A stretch of 25,347 nt of DNA from an uncultured Collinsella sp. (GTDB lineage Bacteria > Actinomycetota > Coriobacteriia > Coriobacteriales > Coriobacteriaceae). Position numbers and translations under genes: made by a program. The notes beneath the pieces were generated by a model, which had not been told where the DNA came from, searched no databases, and saw only the letters and a list, made by a program, of their open reading frames with translations. The stretch covers positions 1-25,347 of the forward strand of contig CAADTZ010000073.1 of assembly GCA_900752015.1 (NCBI GenBank), given 5' to 3'. Position 1 is the stretch's first letter. Every line of letters begins with the position of its first letter. Shown here in pieces: positions 6,542 to 14,552 of the stretch.

Positions 6542-7567
6542 TTAGTTAAGGCGCTCCACAAAGAAATCTGCCATGGAGAGGAACAGCTCGCGTGCGTGCG
6601 GATCAAGCTCAACGTTCTCGATGGCCGCTTTGGCCTTAGCGGTCAGGTCGAGCGCGTAAGTGTGGGCGTAATCGATGGAGCCGGTTTCCTGAAAGATCTC
6701 CACGGCGCGTGCGAGCTGCGCGGGATCATCGGTACCCGAGGAAAGAATCGCCTCGACCTCGTCGTGGTGGCGCTCATCAGAGAGGGCGTGTACGGCGACA
6801 AGCGTGCGCTTGCCCTCGGTGATGTCGGTGCGGAAGTCCTTGTTGGCGGCTTCCTTAGCGCCGACAAGGTTGAGCAGGTCGTCCTGAATCTGAAAGGCAA
6901 GGCCCGTGTGCAGGCCAAAGGCGCGCAGCGCTTCGATTTGCTCATCGCTGCCGCCGCCGATAATGGCTCCGGCGGCAAGCGGCGTGGCTCCGCTGTAAAA
7001 CGCGGTCTTGTGCGTCGCCATGTCCAGGTAGTCATCAACCGAGATATCAAAGCGCCCGTCACGGACCCAACCCAGGTCGAGCGCTTGACCCTCGATGGTG
7101 CGGACGATCATCTCGGTTAGCTCGTGGAGCACGCGCAGCTTCACGTCGGACTCCAGCGTGGGGTCGTCGAGAACGGTCTTGGTGACCATGGTGAGCGCCA
7201 GGTCGCCACAATTGATGGCAAGCCCCGTGCCCTCGGTAAGGTGCATGCAGGGCTTGCCTCGACGAAGCTGTCCGTTGTCGGCGATGTCGTCGTGGATCAG
7301 CGCGCCCGACTGGAAATGTTCGATGGCTGCCGCAGCGCTGCGGGCACTCTCAAAGCTACCGCCCACTGCGGTTGCGGCGAGCATGCAGATAAGCGGGCGG
7401 TGGCGCTTGCCGGCGTTGGCCGTAAAAGCCGAGAGCGGCGCGTACAGGTAGCGCTCGATATCGGCAGAGGTCGCCTGTCCGTCAAAGAACGTGGCCAGAT
7501 AGTCGTTAATCTGGTCAAAGTGCTGGGCTAAAAAGCTGGTAAACGGACTGGACACGGGTTCTCGCAT
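6542..7567 (-). CDS. Polyprenyl diphosphate synthase (trans-isoprenyl transferase)
   Basis: About 341 residues of the FPP/GGPP synthase family, which condenses isopentenyl diphosphate with an allylic diphosphate. Visible motifs are GKRHRPLICML, the first Asp-rich motif LIHDDIADNGQLRRGKP, HKTAFYSGATPLAAG and the second motif FQIQDDLLN, in which the last position is Asn rather than Asp. The product chain length cannot be read from sequence. Likely roles are quinone side chains or the precursor for the undecaprenyl carrier. The ATG at 7567 is preferred since AGAAAGA lies directly before it. An upstream in-frame ATG at 7606 has no ribosome-binding site, and a GTG at 7555 is also possible. The C-terminus ends ADFFVERLN. 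Confidence 0.88.
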   Translation of the reverse strand: MREPVSSPFTSFLAQHFDQINDYLATFFDGQATSADIERYLYAPLSAFTANAGKRHRPLICMLAATAVGGSFESARSAAAAIEHFQSGALIHDDIADNGQLRRGKPCMHLTEGTGLAINCGDLALTMVTKTVLDDPTLESDVKLRVLHELTEMIVRTIEGQALDLGWVRDGRFDISVDDYLDMATHKTAFYSGATPLAAGAIIGGGSDEQIEALRAFGLHTGLAFQIQDDLLNLVGAKEAANKDFRTDITEGKRTLVAVHALSDERHHDEVEAILSSGTDDPAQLARAVEIFQETGSIDYAHTYALDLTAKAKAAIENVELDPHARELFLSMADFFVERLN

Positions 7568-7680
7568 TCTTTCTGAGGTTGCATTGGTGCAATATGCAGA
7601 CAACATATTGCCACATCAGGGCGTTTGGCGCGGCAGTTTTGGCGATTTAGGACAACGGGCGTGCGTTTGATGGAGCGCGC

Positions 7681-10131
7681 CTAAATCAGCCTAAAATGCT
7701 CGAGCGCCGCAACGACACCGTCGTGATCGACGGTGTCGGTCACGTAATCGGCCTTATCCTTGAGATAGTCCGGCGCATTGCCCATGGCGATACCGACATC
7801 GACGGCGTTCATCAGCGAGACGTCATTGCTGGCGTCGCCGATGCCGTATACGGTTCCGTGGTGGGGATCGAGGGCATCGAGTACAGACTGGATGCCCCCG
7901 CGCTTCGTGCATTCGCGGGGCGAGATTTCGGTTACCTCGAGTTCGAGCTCGTTAAAGCACAGCAGCGGCTCAAGTGCCTTATCTTGGGCGATGCGGTTGG
8001 CGAGCGATGTAGACATCAAGATCTTGTAGACACTGTAATGTTGCAGCTGCGTGACTGCGTCGCCCAGGGTGCGCGCGTATCCGGGGGCATCGGGGGCATC
8101 GGCACTCATGCGCACGACGCCGTTGAGGCCCTCAAAGCGGATGACCTCGCCCGATTGCTCAAGGTAGGGGGCAAGACGCTGCAGCATACTGGGCGTCATC
8201 GACAGATCGCGAATTGCGTGTCCGTTGATCTCGGCGTAACCGCCCGCAAGACAGACGATGCCGGTCCAGGGCAGCTCAAGAAGTTTGGGGTGGATGCAGC
8301 TCAGGGTGCGTCCCGTGCAGATAAAGGCCATGTTGCCGTTGGCGACAAACTCGCGGATGGCCTGCGAGACCGCCTCGTTGGGATAGGGGGAGAGGTCCCG
8401 CTCGTCTTCGGGAAGGTCTTGGGCGAGCCTGGGGTCTTGCCAGGCGAGCGTTCCGTCGATATCGAAGAAGCAAATATCGCCGCGCTTATGGGCTGCGCTG
8501 GCGGCGGGGGAGGCCGAGGCGGTGGGCACAAATTCCGGCTCGAGGCCCATGATCTGGTCAAAATGCTCTTTAACGCGGGGAACGGAGATGCCGATGACCA
8601 CCTGGGCGGTCTTGTCCGTAATGATGAGGCCCTTGGCGCCCACCGCGACAAACGACGCGTTATCTGCAACGATGGAAGGGTCTGCGACCTCGACGCGCAG
8701 GCGCGTGGCGCAGTTGGTTGCGCCCACAATATTGCCAACGCCACCTAAAAGCTGAATTACCCGCTCAGCGAGGACGTGATCTTGATCGGATCGACTATTG
8801 ACCTCGTCATTGGGAGATTGCTCTTTGGCAAAGCCGCTTTCCGTTAAACGATCGATTGCCGCGCGATTGGCAACATGATCCTCGCGGCCCGGCGTCTTAA
8901 GGTCATAGACCAAGATGAGTGCTCGAAAACTAACAAAAAAGATGAGGCTAAAGGCAAGGCCGATACCGAGCGCCAAAAGATAGGCACCGGCATGCGTGCG
9001 CATGAGCGGAATAAAGTTGAAGGCTGCCATCTCAATCAAGCCGCCCGAGAAGATGCCGACGATGCCAAAGAGATTCATGGTTGTGGCAAGGCAAGACGAT
9101 AAGACGGCGTAGAGCAAAAAGAGCCCGGGGTGGGTGAACATAAAGAGAAACTCGAGTGGCTCGGTAACGCCGCAAACCACCGAGGCGACGATGGCGGGCA
9201 AAAGGATGACCTTAAGGCCGGCGCGGCGCTCTGGTTTTGCGGTGGAGTAGAACGCGGCTGCGATGGCGGGAAGGCCAAAGAGCTTGACCCAGCCGGTGGC
9301 GGTAAAACCGGCCCACGGCGCAAGTTCATTAAGGGGGCGCGTGCTATGGGAGAGGATGGGGAGCAAGCTGCTCCACGTGGCGTAGATGCCGTCGTTAATG
9401 ACCAGGTTGTCGTAGTAGATCGGCATGTAGAGCAGGTGGTGCAGCCCCATGGGCTCGAGCGCTCGCTCCAAAAGCACAAAGATGCCCACGCCAAAGGGGC
9501 CGACGCTCGTAAGTGCATGGCGCAGCGTTTCGGTCATTGCGTATACGGAGGGCACGATGGCGGCCGAGATAGCGGCAAGGGCAAACACGGCAAAAAAGCT
9601 GATGAGGTAGACCAGCGAGGAGCCCGAGAAGGTGCCGAGCCAATCGGGAACCTTGGCATCGTAGAAGCGGTCATGGATGGCAACGACGGTTGCCGATACC
9701 GCCAGCGGGCCGATAATGCCGGTGTCGAGCGTCTTGATGCCGTCGATGACGGTGATACCGCTGGCGGAGGTCAAAGATGACGGGTACTTAAGTCCAAGAT
9801 TGTCTCCGCTCAGCTTAATGATCTCGCTCAAAAAGAAGCAGTAGGCAAAATAGGCGACGAGAGCCTCGAGGCAGCAACGAGCCGGTTGTTTTTGGGCAAG
9901 ACCGATGGGCAGCGCTACGGCAAAAAGGAGCGGGAGGCGTTTAAAGACCGTCCACGAGCCGCGCTGGATGATGGTCCAAAAAGCGTACCAAGGGGTTCCG
10001 TATACGGCGAGATCGCCGACGATGTCCGCAGTCGTTGCGAGAGCGGAGACGCCGACCATGAGGCCTGATATAGAAAACAGCATGGCGGGCGCGAACATTG
10101 CCCCGCCAAAGCGTTGGATTTTTTGCAGCAT
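7681..10131 (-). CDS. PTS EIIC-EIIB (glucose/maltose type) fused to a HAD phosphatase
   Basis: An 816-residue fusion. Residues 1 to about 425 are an EIIC membrane domain of the glucose superfamily, with the CGVTEPLEFLFMF motif. Residues about 450-535 are EIIB, with the phospho-acceptor Cys474 in TNCATRLR. After an Ala/Ser/Pro linker, residues about 550-816 are a Cof-type HAD hydrolase: nucleophile motif FDIDGTL (Asp557), FICTGR, KRGGIQSVL, and GIGDASNDVSLMN with the metal-binding Asp. The C-then-B order and sequence resemble MalX/PtsG. EIIA is absent and must act in trans. The fusion suggests that the imported sugar phosphate is dephosphorylated at the membrane. GGAAGG six bases before ATG supports the start. 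It is divergent from a GntR regulator, with two operator-like palindromes between them. The substrate is not determined; glucose, maltose or trehalose are candidates. Confidence 0.9.
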   Translation of the reverse strand: MLQKIQRFGGAMFAPAMLFSISGLMVGVSALATTADIVGDLAVYGTPWYAFWTIIQRGSWTVFKRLPLLFAVALPIGLAQKQPARCCLEALVAYFAYCFFLSEIIKLSGDNLGLKYPSSLTSASGITVIDGIKTLDTGIIGPLAVSATVVAIHDRFYDAKVPDWLGTFSGSSLVYLISFFAVFALAAISAAIVPSVYAMTETLRHALTSVGPFGVGIFVLLERALEPMGLHHLLYMPIYYDNLVINDGIYATWSSLLPILSHSTRPLNELAPWAGFTATGWVKLFGLPAIAAAFYSTAKPERRAGLKVILLPAIVASVVCGVTEPLEFLFMFTHPGLFLLYAVLSSCLATTMNLFGIVGIFSGGLIEMAAFNFIPLMRTHAGAYLLALGIGLAFSLIFFVSFRALILVYDLKTPGREDHVANRAAIDRLTESGFAKEQSPNDEVNSRSDQDHVLAERVIQLLGGVGNIVGATNCATRLRVEVADPSIVADNASFVAVGAKGLIITDKTAQVVIGISVPRVKEHFDQIMGLEPEFVPTASASPAASAAHKRGDICFFDIDGTLAWQDPRLAQDLPEDERDLSPYPNEAVSQAIREFVANGNMAFICTGRTLSCIHPKLLELPWTGIVCLAGGYAEINGHAIRDLSMTPSMLQRLAPYLEQSGEVIRFEGLNGVVRMSADAPDAPGYARTLGDAVTQLQHYSVYKILMSTSLANRIAQDKALEPLLCFNELELEVTEISPRECTKRGGIQSVLDALDPHHGTVYGIGDASNDVSLMNAVDVGIAMGNAPDYLKDKADYVTDTVDHDGVVAALEHFRLI

Positions 10132-10172
10132 GTTCTGCCTTCCGAATATCGAGGCGCGTTGCGCGTGGGGAA

Positions 10173-10184
10173 ACGTTTAAACAA
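10173..10184. promoter_or_regulatory. GntR operator-like palindrome, PTS side
   Basis: ACGTTTAAACAA, two mismatches from the palindrome TTGTTTAAACAA, 41 bases before the PTS-HAD start. Its form matches the TTGT-N4-ACAA operators of TreR/HutC-type GntR regulators. Confidence 0.5.
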
Positions 10185-10294
10185 TGGATTCATTGTAGAG
10201 GACCAGACGATTGTCGTACCGGCAGTTTTGAGCGAAACCGATTTGGGCATGACAGAAACCGTCAACGGTTAAATCCTGTCGCTTTACCGATATT

Positions 10295-10306
10295 CGGTTT
10301 AAACAA
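10295..10306. promoter_or_regulatory. GntR operator-like palindrome, regulator side
   Basis: CGGTTTAAACAA, sharing GTTTAAACAA with the site at 10173. It is 54 bases before the GntR start, where it could overlap that gene's promoter and give autoregulation. Confidence 0.5.
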
Positions 10307-10360
10307 CTTTAAGAAATGCTATCGTGCCTAGCCGGAAATGAATAATGTAGAGGTGAAACA

Positions 10361-11080
10361 ATGCCAAAAGCGATATACGAAGGAATCTACCGAGAAATAC
10401 GCTCGCGCATCATTAATGGGACCTATGCGTTTCAGGAGATGCTGCCAACCGAAGCCGAGCTGACCGCGGAATTTGGCTGCACGCGCAATACCGTCCGCCG
10501 CGCTTTGAGCATGCTGGCCGACGGGATGTTTGTGCAGCCCATACACGGCAAGGGCGTGCGCGTTATTTGGCTTAAGGGCGAAACCGACATGTTGGGCGCA
10601 CTCGAAGAGGTTGAGTCGTTTGGCGAGTTTGCAAAGCGCAACAATGCCGTTGCATCGACGGACGTTAAGTCTTTCGAACATCTGGTTTGCACCGAGCAAC
10701 TCTCTCGTCACCTGGGCTTTAAGGTGGGCGAGGAGTTGATTCGCGTAGTGCGTGTCCGAAGCCTCAACGGCAACGCGCGCCAAGTGGACCATGGCTATTT
10801 TTTGGCGTCGATCGCTAAGGGCCTGACTCCCGAGATCGCGGCAGATTCTATTTACGGCTATCTGGAGCACAAGCGCGGTGTCAAAGTGATGGCGAGCCGT
10901 CGTACGGTGAGTGTCGAGCTCGCCAACGATGAGGACTGCAGCTATCTTGACCTCGGCAAATACAACTGCGTTGCCGTCATGGAGAGTCAGTCGTACACCT
11001 CGGATGGCATCTTGTTTGAGGTGACGCACACTCGCACACACCCCGAGATCTTCCATTACCGCGTCAATTCCAAGCGATAG
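10361..11080 (+). CDS. GntR/HutC-family regulator with UTRA domain (TreR-like)
   Basis: A 239-residue transcription factor. Residues 1-70 form a GntR winged helix (IYREIRSRIINGTY...LPTEAELTAEFGCTRNTVRRAL...GKGVRVI). Residues about 90-235 form a UTRA ligand-binding domain (LVRVVRVRS-type strand, VDHGYF, FEVTHTRTHPEIFHYRV). This architecture belongs to the HutC subfamily, which includes TreR and NagR and binds sugar phosphates. It is divergent from the PTS-HAD gene, so a sugar phosphate made by that PTS is the likely effector. The start has GAGGTG upstream. Palindromes of the type expected for this family lie in the shared intergenic region, before the ABC operon and before malQ. Confidence 0.9.
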   Translation: MPKAIYEGIYREIRSRIINGTYAFQEMLPTEAELTAEFGCTRNTVRRALSMLADGMFVQPIHGKGVRVIWLKGETDMLGALEEVESFGEFAKRNNAVASTDVKSFEHLVCTEQLSRHLGFKVGEELIRVVRVRSLNGNARQVDHGYFLASIAKGLTPEIAADSIYGYLEHKRGVKVMASRRTVSVELANDEDCSYLDLGKYNCVAVMESQSYTSDGILFEVTHTRTHPEIFHYRVNSKR

Positions 11081-11118
11081 CCGGCTAGCTCGCAGCCTGA
11101 CGAGACTCATGGCCTCAA

Positions 11119-11173
11119 AGAGAAAACGCCCGGTCAAACCGACGGTACATCGGCTTGACCGGGCGTTTTCTCT
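11119..11173. terminator. Long bidirectional hairpin terminator after GntR gene
   Basis: A 19-bp perfect stem, AGAGAAAACGCCCGGTCAA with its complement, encloses a smaller CCGA/TCGG hairpin. GTTTTCTCT closes the 3' side. It separates the regulator from the ABC operon. Confidence 0.85.
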
Positions 11174-11191
11174 GCATTAGATAACAAATAA

Positions 11192-11203
11192 TTGTTTATA
11201 CAA
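11192..11203. promoter_or_regulatory. GntR operator-like palindrome upstream of ABC operon, site 1
   Basis: TTGTTTATACAA, one mismatch from the palindrome TTGTTTAAACAA found elsewhere in this region, 184 bases before the binding-protein start. Confidence 0.45.
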
Positions 11204-11266
11204 AACTTGTCAAGTATCAAGTTGAAATTACCGTTCACCGAAGTTTTTCTACCGCTCTAGTAATAC

Positions 11267-11278
11267 TTGTTCAAACAA
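11267..11278. promoter_or_regulatory. GntR operator-like palindrome upstream of ABC operon, site 2
   Basis: TTGTTCAAACAA, one mismatch from TTGTTTAAACAA, lying directly after a -10-like TAATAC (11261-11266). A repressor here would cover the transcription start. Apart from sites 1 and 2, the gap 11174-11386 shows no gene. Confidence 0.5.
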
Positions 11279-11386
11279 CTAGCCAAATAGCGTATCGTTC
11301 AAATCAGCAAAAGGGGCAAAGTCCCCGAGCCAATCTCCGAAGGCGGCGGCAAAGGGTGCCGCCACGGTGTGAAAGGGTGGATTGTA

Positions 11387-12703
11387 ATGAAGAACGAAAT
11401 GAGCAGAAGGCAGTTCCTGGGCTTTGCTGGTTCCGCGGCTGCAGTTCTTGGTCTGGGCCTCGTGGGTTGCGGTGGTTCTGCCGGCTCCGGCTCCTCTGCT
11501 TCTGGTGACGCTGCCGAGGTCTACTTCCTCCAATTCAAGCCCGAGGTCGACAAGGAGTGGAAGGAGATCGCCAAGGCCTATAAGAAGGAGAAGGGCGTCG
11601 AGGTCAAGATCGTGACCGCCGCTTCCAACACCTACGAGGAGAAGCTTAAGTCCGAGATGTCCAAGAGCTCCGCTCCGACCCTGTTCCAGGTCAACGGCCC
11701 CACCGGTCTTAAGAACTGGAAGGATTACTGCGCCGACCTGTCCGATACCAAGCTCCGCGGTGAGCTCATTGACGACTCCCTGGCTCTGCAGTCCGACGGC
11801 AAGGATGTGTGCATCGACTGGGTCCAGGAGAGCTTCGGCATCATCTACAACAAGCAGCTGCTCGAGAAGGCTGGCTACAAGGCCGAGGACATCAACTCCT
11901 TCGACAAGCTGAAGGCTTGTGCCGATGACATCCAGGCCCGCAAGGACGAGCTTGGTGTCGAGGGTGCCTTCACTTCCGCCGGCATGGACGACTCCTCCAG
12001 CTGGCGCTACACCACTCACCTTGCCAACATGCCGCTCTACTACGAGTTTGAGAAGGAGCACAACCAGGAGGACGACGAGATCAAGGGTGAGTTCCTCGAC
12101 AACTACAAGCAGATCTTCGACCTGTACATCACCGACTCCACCTGCGATCCTTCGCAGCTTGCTTCCAAGACCGGCGACGACGCCACCAACGAGTTCGCAA
12201 CCGGCAAGGCCGTCTTCTACCAGAACGGCTCTTGGGCCTACTCTGACCTCGTCAAGGCCGGCATGACCGACGATCAGATTGGCATGATGCCGATCTACAT
12301 CGGTGTTGACGGCGAGGAGAACCAGGGCCTGTGCTCCGGCGGCGAGAACTACTGGTGCGTCAGTTCCCAGGCTTCCGAGGATGCCCAGAAGGCCACCGAG
12401 GACTTCATGTATTGGTGCGTCACCGCTGACACCCCGACCAGCATCATCGCCGACAAGATGGGTCTGACCGCTCCGTTCAAGAGCGCCAAGGAGACTACCA
12501 ACGTCTTCTCGCAGCAGGCCGTTGCCATGGCCAAGGACGGCAAGAAGACCGTCGCTTGGGACTTCGTCTACATTCCCTCCGAGGAGTGGAAGAAGAACCT
12601 CAAGCAGGCTCTGATTGCCTACGCTGCCGATAACACCAAGTGGGACGGCGTCAAGAACGCCTTCGTCGATGGCTGGAAGACCGAGAAGGCCGCTTCCGAG
12701 TAA
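11387..12703 (+). CDS. ABC sugar transporter, lipoprotein substrate-binding protein
   Basis: A 438-residue extracellular solute-binding protein of the family-1 type (MalE/UgpB-like), capturing a sugar and delivering it to the permeases encoded next. The N-terminus has a twin-arginine-like start (SRRQFLGFAG), a hydrophobic stretch and a lipobox LVGC with Cys28, followed by a Gly/Ser tether, so it is a Tat- or Sec-exported lipoprotein. Internal features include YNKQLLEKAGYK, FATGKAVFYQNGSWAY and late aromatic-rich segments typical of the family. The ATG at 11387 follows AAAGGG; an in-frame GTG at 11369 overlaps the likely ribosome-binding site. Codon use is strongly biased, as expected for an abundant binding protein. 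Given glgP and malQ nearby, maltodextrin is the likely ligand; this is an inference. Confidence 0.9.
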   Translation: MKNEMSRRQFLGFAGSAAAVLGLGLVGCGGSAGSGSSASGDAAEVYFLQFKPEVDKEWKEIAKAYKKEKGVEVKIVTAASNTYEEKLKSEMSKSSAPTLFQVNGPTGLKNWKDYCADLSDTKLRGELIDDSLALQSDGKDVCIDWVQESFGIIYNKQLLEKAGYKAEDINSFDKLKACADDIQARKDELGVEGAFTSAGMDDSSSWRYTTHLANMPLYYEFEKEHNQEDDEIKGEFLDNYKQIFDLYITDSTCDPSQLASKTGDDATNEFATGKAVFYQNGSWAYSDLVKAGMTDDQIGMMPIYIGVDGEENQGLCSGGENYWCVSSQASEDAQKATEDFMYWCVTADTPTSIIADKMGLTAPFKSAKETTNVFSQQAVAMAKDGKKTVAWDFVYIPSEEWKKNLKQALIAYAADNTKWDGVKNAFVDGWKTEKAASE

Positions 12704-12734
12704 GCAGTTGCTGCCCAAGCTATCTGATTAGCGA

Positions 12735-12770
12735 CAGGGGGCGGGCAGACGTTGGTTTGCCCGCCCCCTG
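12735..12770 (+). other. Stable intercistronic hairpin between binding protein and permease genes
   Basis: A perfect 13-bp stem (12735-12747 with 12758-12770), very GC-rich, without a T-tract. At this place in similar operons such hairpins protect the upstream mRNA and give more binding protein than permease. That role is inferred here. Confidence 0.7.
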
Positions 12771-12790
12771 CATATTGAAAGGACCCTTTT

Positions 12791-13645
12791 ATGGGCAAAG
12801 CACTCAAGCGCTGGTGGCCGCTCTTTATGCTGCCCACGTGCCTGGCGTTTATGATCGGGTTCGTGATCCCTTTTATCCAGGGCTTCTATCTCTCGTTCTG
12901 CCAGTTTATTATCATTAGTAACGCGCACTTTGTCGGTATCGAGAACTACGTGCGCGCGCTGTCCGATCCGCAGTTCTCCACGTCGTTCTTCTTTACCGTG
13001 GCGTTTGCCTTCCTGTCGACGGTGCTCATCAACGTGATCGCCCTGGCCATTGCGCAGGCGCTCACCCGCAAGGCGCTCAAAGGCACCAACATCTTCCGTA
13101 CGATCTTCTTTATGCCTAACCTGATCGGCGGCATCGTGCTGGGCTACATTTGGCAGATTCTGATCAACTGCCTGCTCTCCAACGTGGGCGCCCAGCTCAT
13201 CGCTCTTAACTCTGCTGCTGGCTTCTGGGGCCTTATCATCCTGACCCTGTGGCAGCAGGTCGGCTACATGATGATCATCTACATCGCTGGTCTGCAGTCC
13301 ATTCCGTCCGACTACATCGAGGCCGCCAAGGTCGACGGCGCTACGGCATGGCAGACGTTTTGGAAGGTTAAGATCCCTAACCTGATGCCGACCATCACCA
13401 TCTGCCTGTTCCTGTCCATCACCAACGGCTTCAAGCTGTTCGACCAGAACCTCGCCCTTACCGGCGGCGCCCCCGCGCACTCCACCGAGATGCTCGCCCT
13501 GAACATCTACAACACGTTCTATTCGCGTGCCGGTATCGCATGGCAGGGCATTGGTCAGGCCAAGGCGGTTATCTTCTGCATCCTGGTCGTGGCCATCTCC
13601 ATGATCCAGCTTAAGGCCACGAGGTCCAAGGAGGTGCAGCAGTAA
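12791..13645 (+). CDS. ABC sugar transporter permease, MalF type
   Basis: A 284-residue inner-membrane permease with about six hydrophobic segments, starting with RWWPLFMLPTCLAFMIGFVI. The EAA loop that docks on the ATPase is DYIEAAKVDGATAWQTFWKV, followed by KIPNLMPT. It pairs with the next gene product to form the membrane channel. AAAGGA lies upstream of the ATG. Its stop codon overlaps the next start by one base (TAATG), which indicates translational coupling. Length is typical of short MalF relatives such as MsmF or UgpA, without the large periplasmic loop of E. coli MalF. Confidence 0.92.
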   Translation: MGKALKRWWPLFMLPTCLAFMIGFVIPFIQGFYLSFCQFIIISNAHFVGIENYVRALSDPQFSTSFFFTVAFAFLSTVLINVIALAIAQALTRKALKGTNIFRTIFFMPNLIGGIVLGYIWQILINCLLSNVGAQLIALNSAAGFWGLIILTLWQQVGYMMIIYIAGLQSIPSDYIEAAKVDGATAWQTFWKVKIPNLMPTITICLFLSITNGFKLFDQNLALTGGAPAHSTEMLALNIYNTFYSRAGIAWQGIGQAKAVIFCILVVAISMIQLKATRSKEVQQ

Positions 13646-14484
13646 TGAAACGCGATAAGGTTATCAACCGCGCGCTCTCGATTTTCTTTACGATCCTGTC
13701 GCTCGCGTGGATCTACCCCGTGTTCATGATTGCGCTTAATTCTTTTAAGAAAGCGACCGCAATCAGCACCACCACGGCATTCGATCTGCTCACGCCCGAG
13801 ACGTTCAACGGCCTCGCAAACTACATGCACGCCCTTAACGAGCAGGGCTTTGCCTCGGCATTTATGTACTCGCTCATCATCACGGTCACGTCGGTCGTGC
13901 TGATCTTGGTGTGCTGCTCCATGTGCGCTTGGTACGTGGTTCGTGTCAACAACAAGATCTCGAACTTCTTCTATTACCTGTTCGTGTTCTCGATGGTCGT
14001 GCCGTTCCAGATGCTCATGTTCACGCTGTCCAATTTGGCGGACCGCATCGGCTTCAACACGCCGTTCAACATCTGCTTTATCTACCTCGGCTTTGGCGCG
14101 GGCCTGGCGGTCTTTATGTTCGCCGGTTTTGTAAAGAACATCCCGCTCGAGATCGAGGAGGCGGCCATGATTGATGGCTGCAACCCGGTCCAGGTGTTCT
14201 TTAAGATCGTCCTTCCCATCATGAAGCCCACCTATCTTTCGGTCGGCATCCTCGAGACCATGTGGGTCTGGAACGACTACCTGCTGCCCTACCTTACGCT
14301 CGACTCCACCAAGTACAAGACCATTCCTATCTTGATCCAGTACTTCCGCGGCGGCTACGGCCACGTCGAGCTCGGCCCCATGATGGCCTGCATCATGATG
14401 GTCGTTATCCCCATCGTCATCATGTACATCCTCTGCCAGAAGTACATCATCGACGGTGTGGTGGCAGGTGCCGTCAAGGGCTGA
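13645..14484 (+). CDS. ABC sugar transporter permease, MalG type
   Basis: A 279-residue permease, partner of the preceding protein. It has an N-terminal membrane segment (SIFFTILSLAWIYPVFMIALNS in part), further membrane segments and the EAA motif IEEAAMIDGCNPVQVFFKIV followed by LPIMKP. The Lys-rich short N-terminus is cytosolic. It is translationally coupled to the upstream permease gene. A 68-base gap separates it from the ATPase gene in the same direction. Confidence 0.92.
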   Translation: MKRDKVINRALSIFFTILSLAWIYPVFMIALNSFKKATAISTTTAFDLLTPETFNGLANYMHALNEQGFASAFMYSLIITVTSVVLILVCCSMCAWYVVRVNNKISNFFYYLFVFSMVVPFQMLMFTLSNLADRIGFNTPFNICFIYLGFGAGLAVFMFAGFVKNIPLEIEEAAMIDGCNPVQVFFKIVLPIMKPTYLSVGILETMWVWNDYLLPYLTLDSTKYKTIPILIQYFRGGYGHVELGPMMACIMMVVIPIVIMYILCQKYIIDGVVAGAVKG

Positions 14485-14552
14485 TGCCGTAACTGTTTTG
14501 CAAGTTTTGGCGGCGTCCCTCAGCGCGGCGCCGCGTATCGAAAGGTAAAGAC

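Noticed and set aside
11279..12718. Long minus-strand frame opposite the ABC binding protein, and similar frames opposite the ATPase (14520-15716), glgP (16837-18009) and malQ (18609-20078).
   Set aside because: All are shadow frames of well-supported genes, without recognisable motifs or ribosome-binding sites.
12735..12770. Terminator splitting the ABC operon.
   Set aside because: The hairpin is strong but has no T-tract, and the permease and ATPase genes continue in the same direction with coupled starts; a stabilising intercistronic hairpin fits better.
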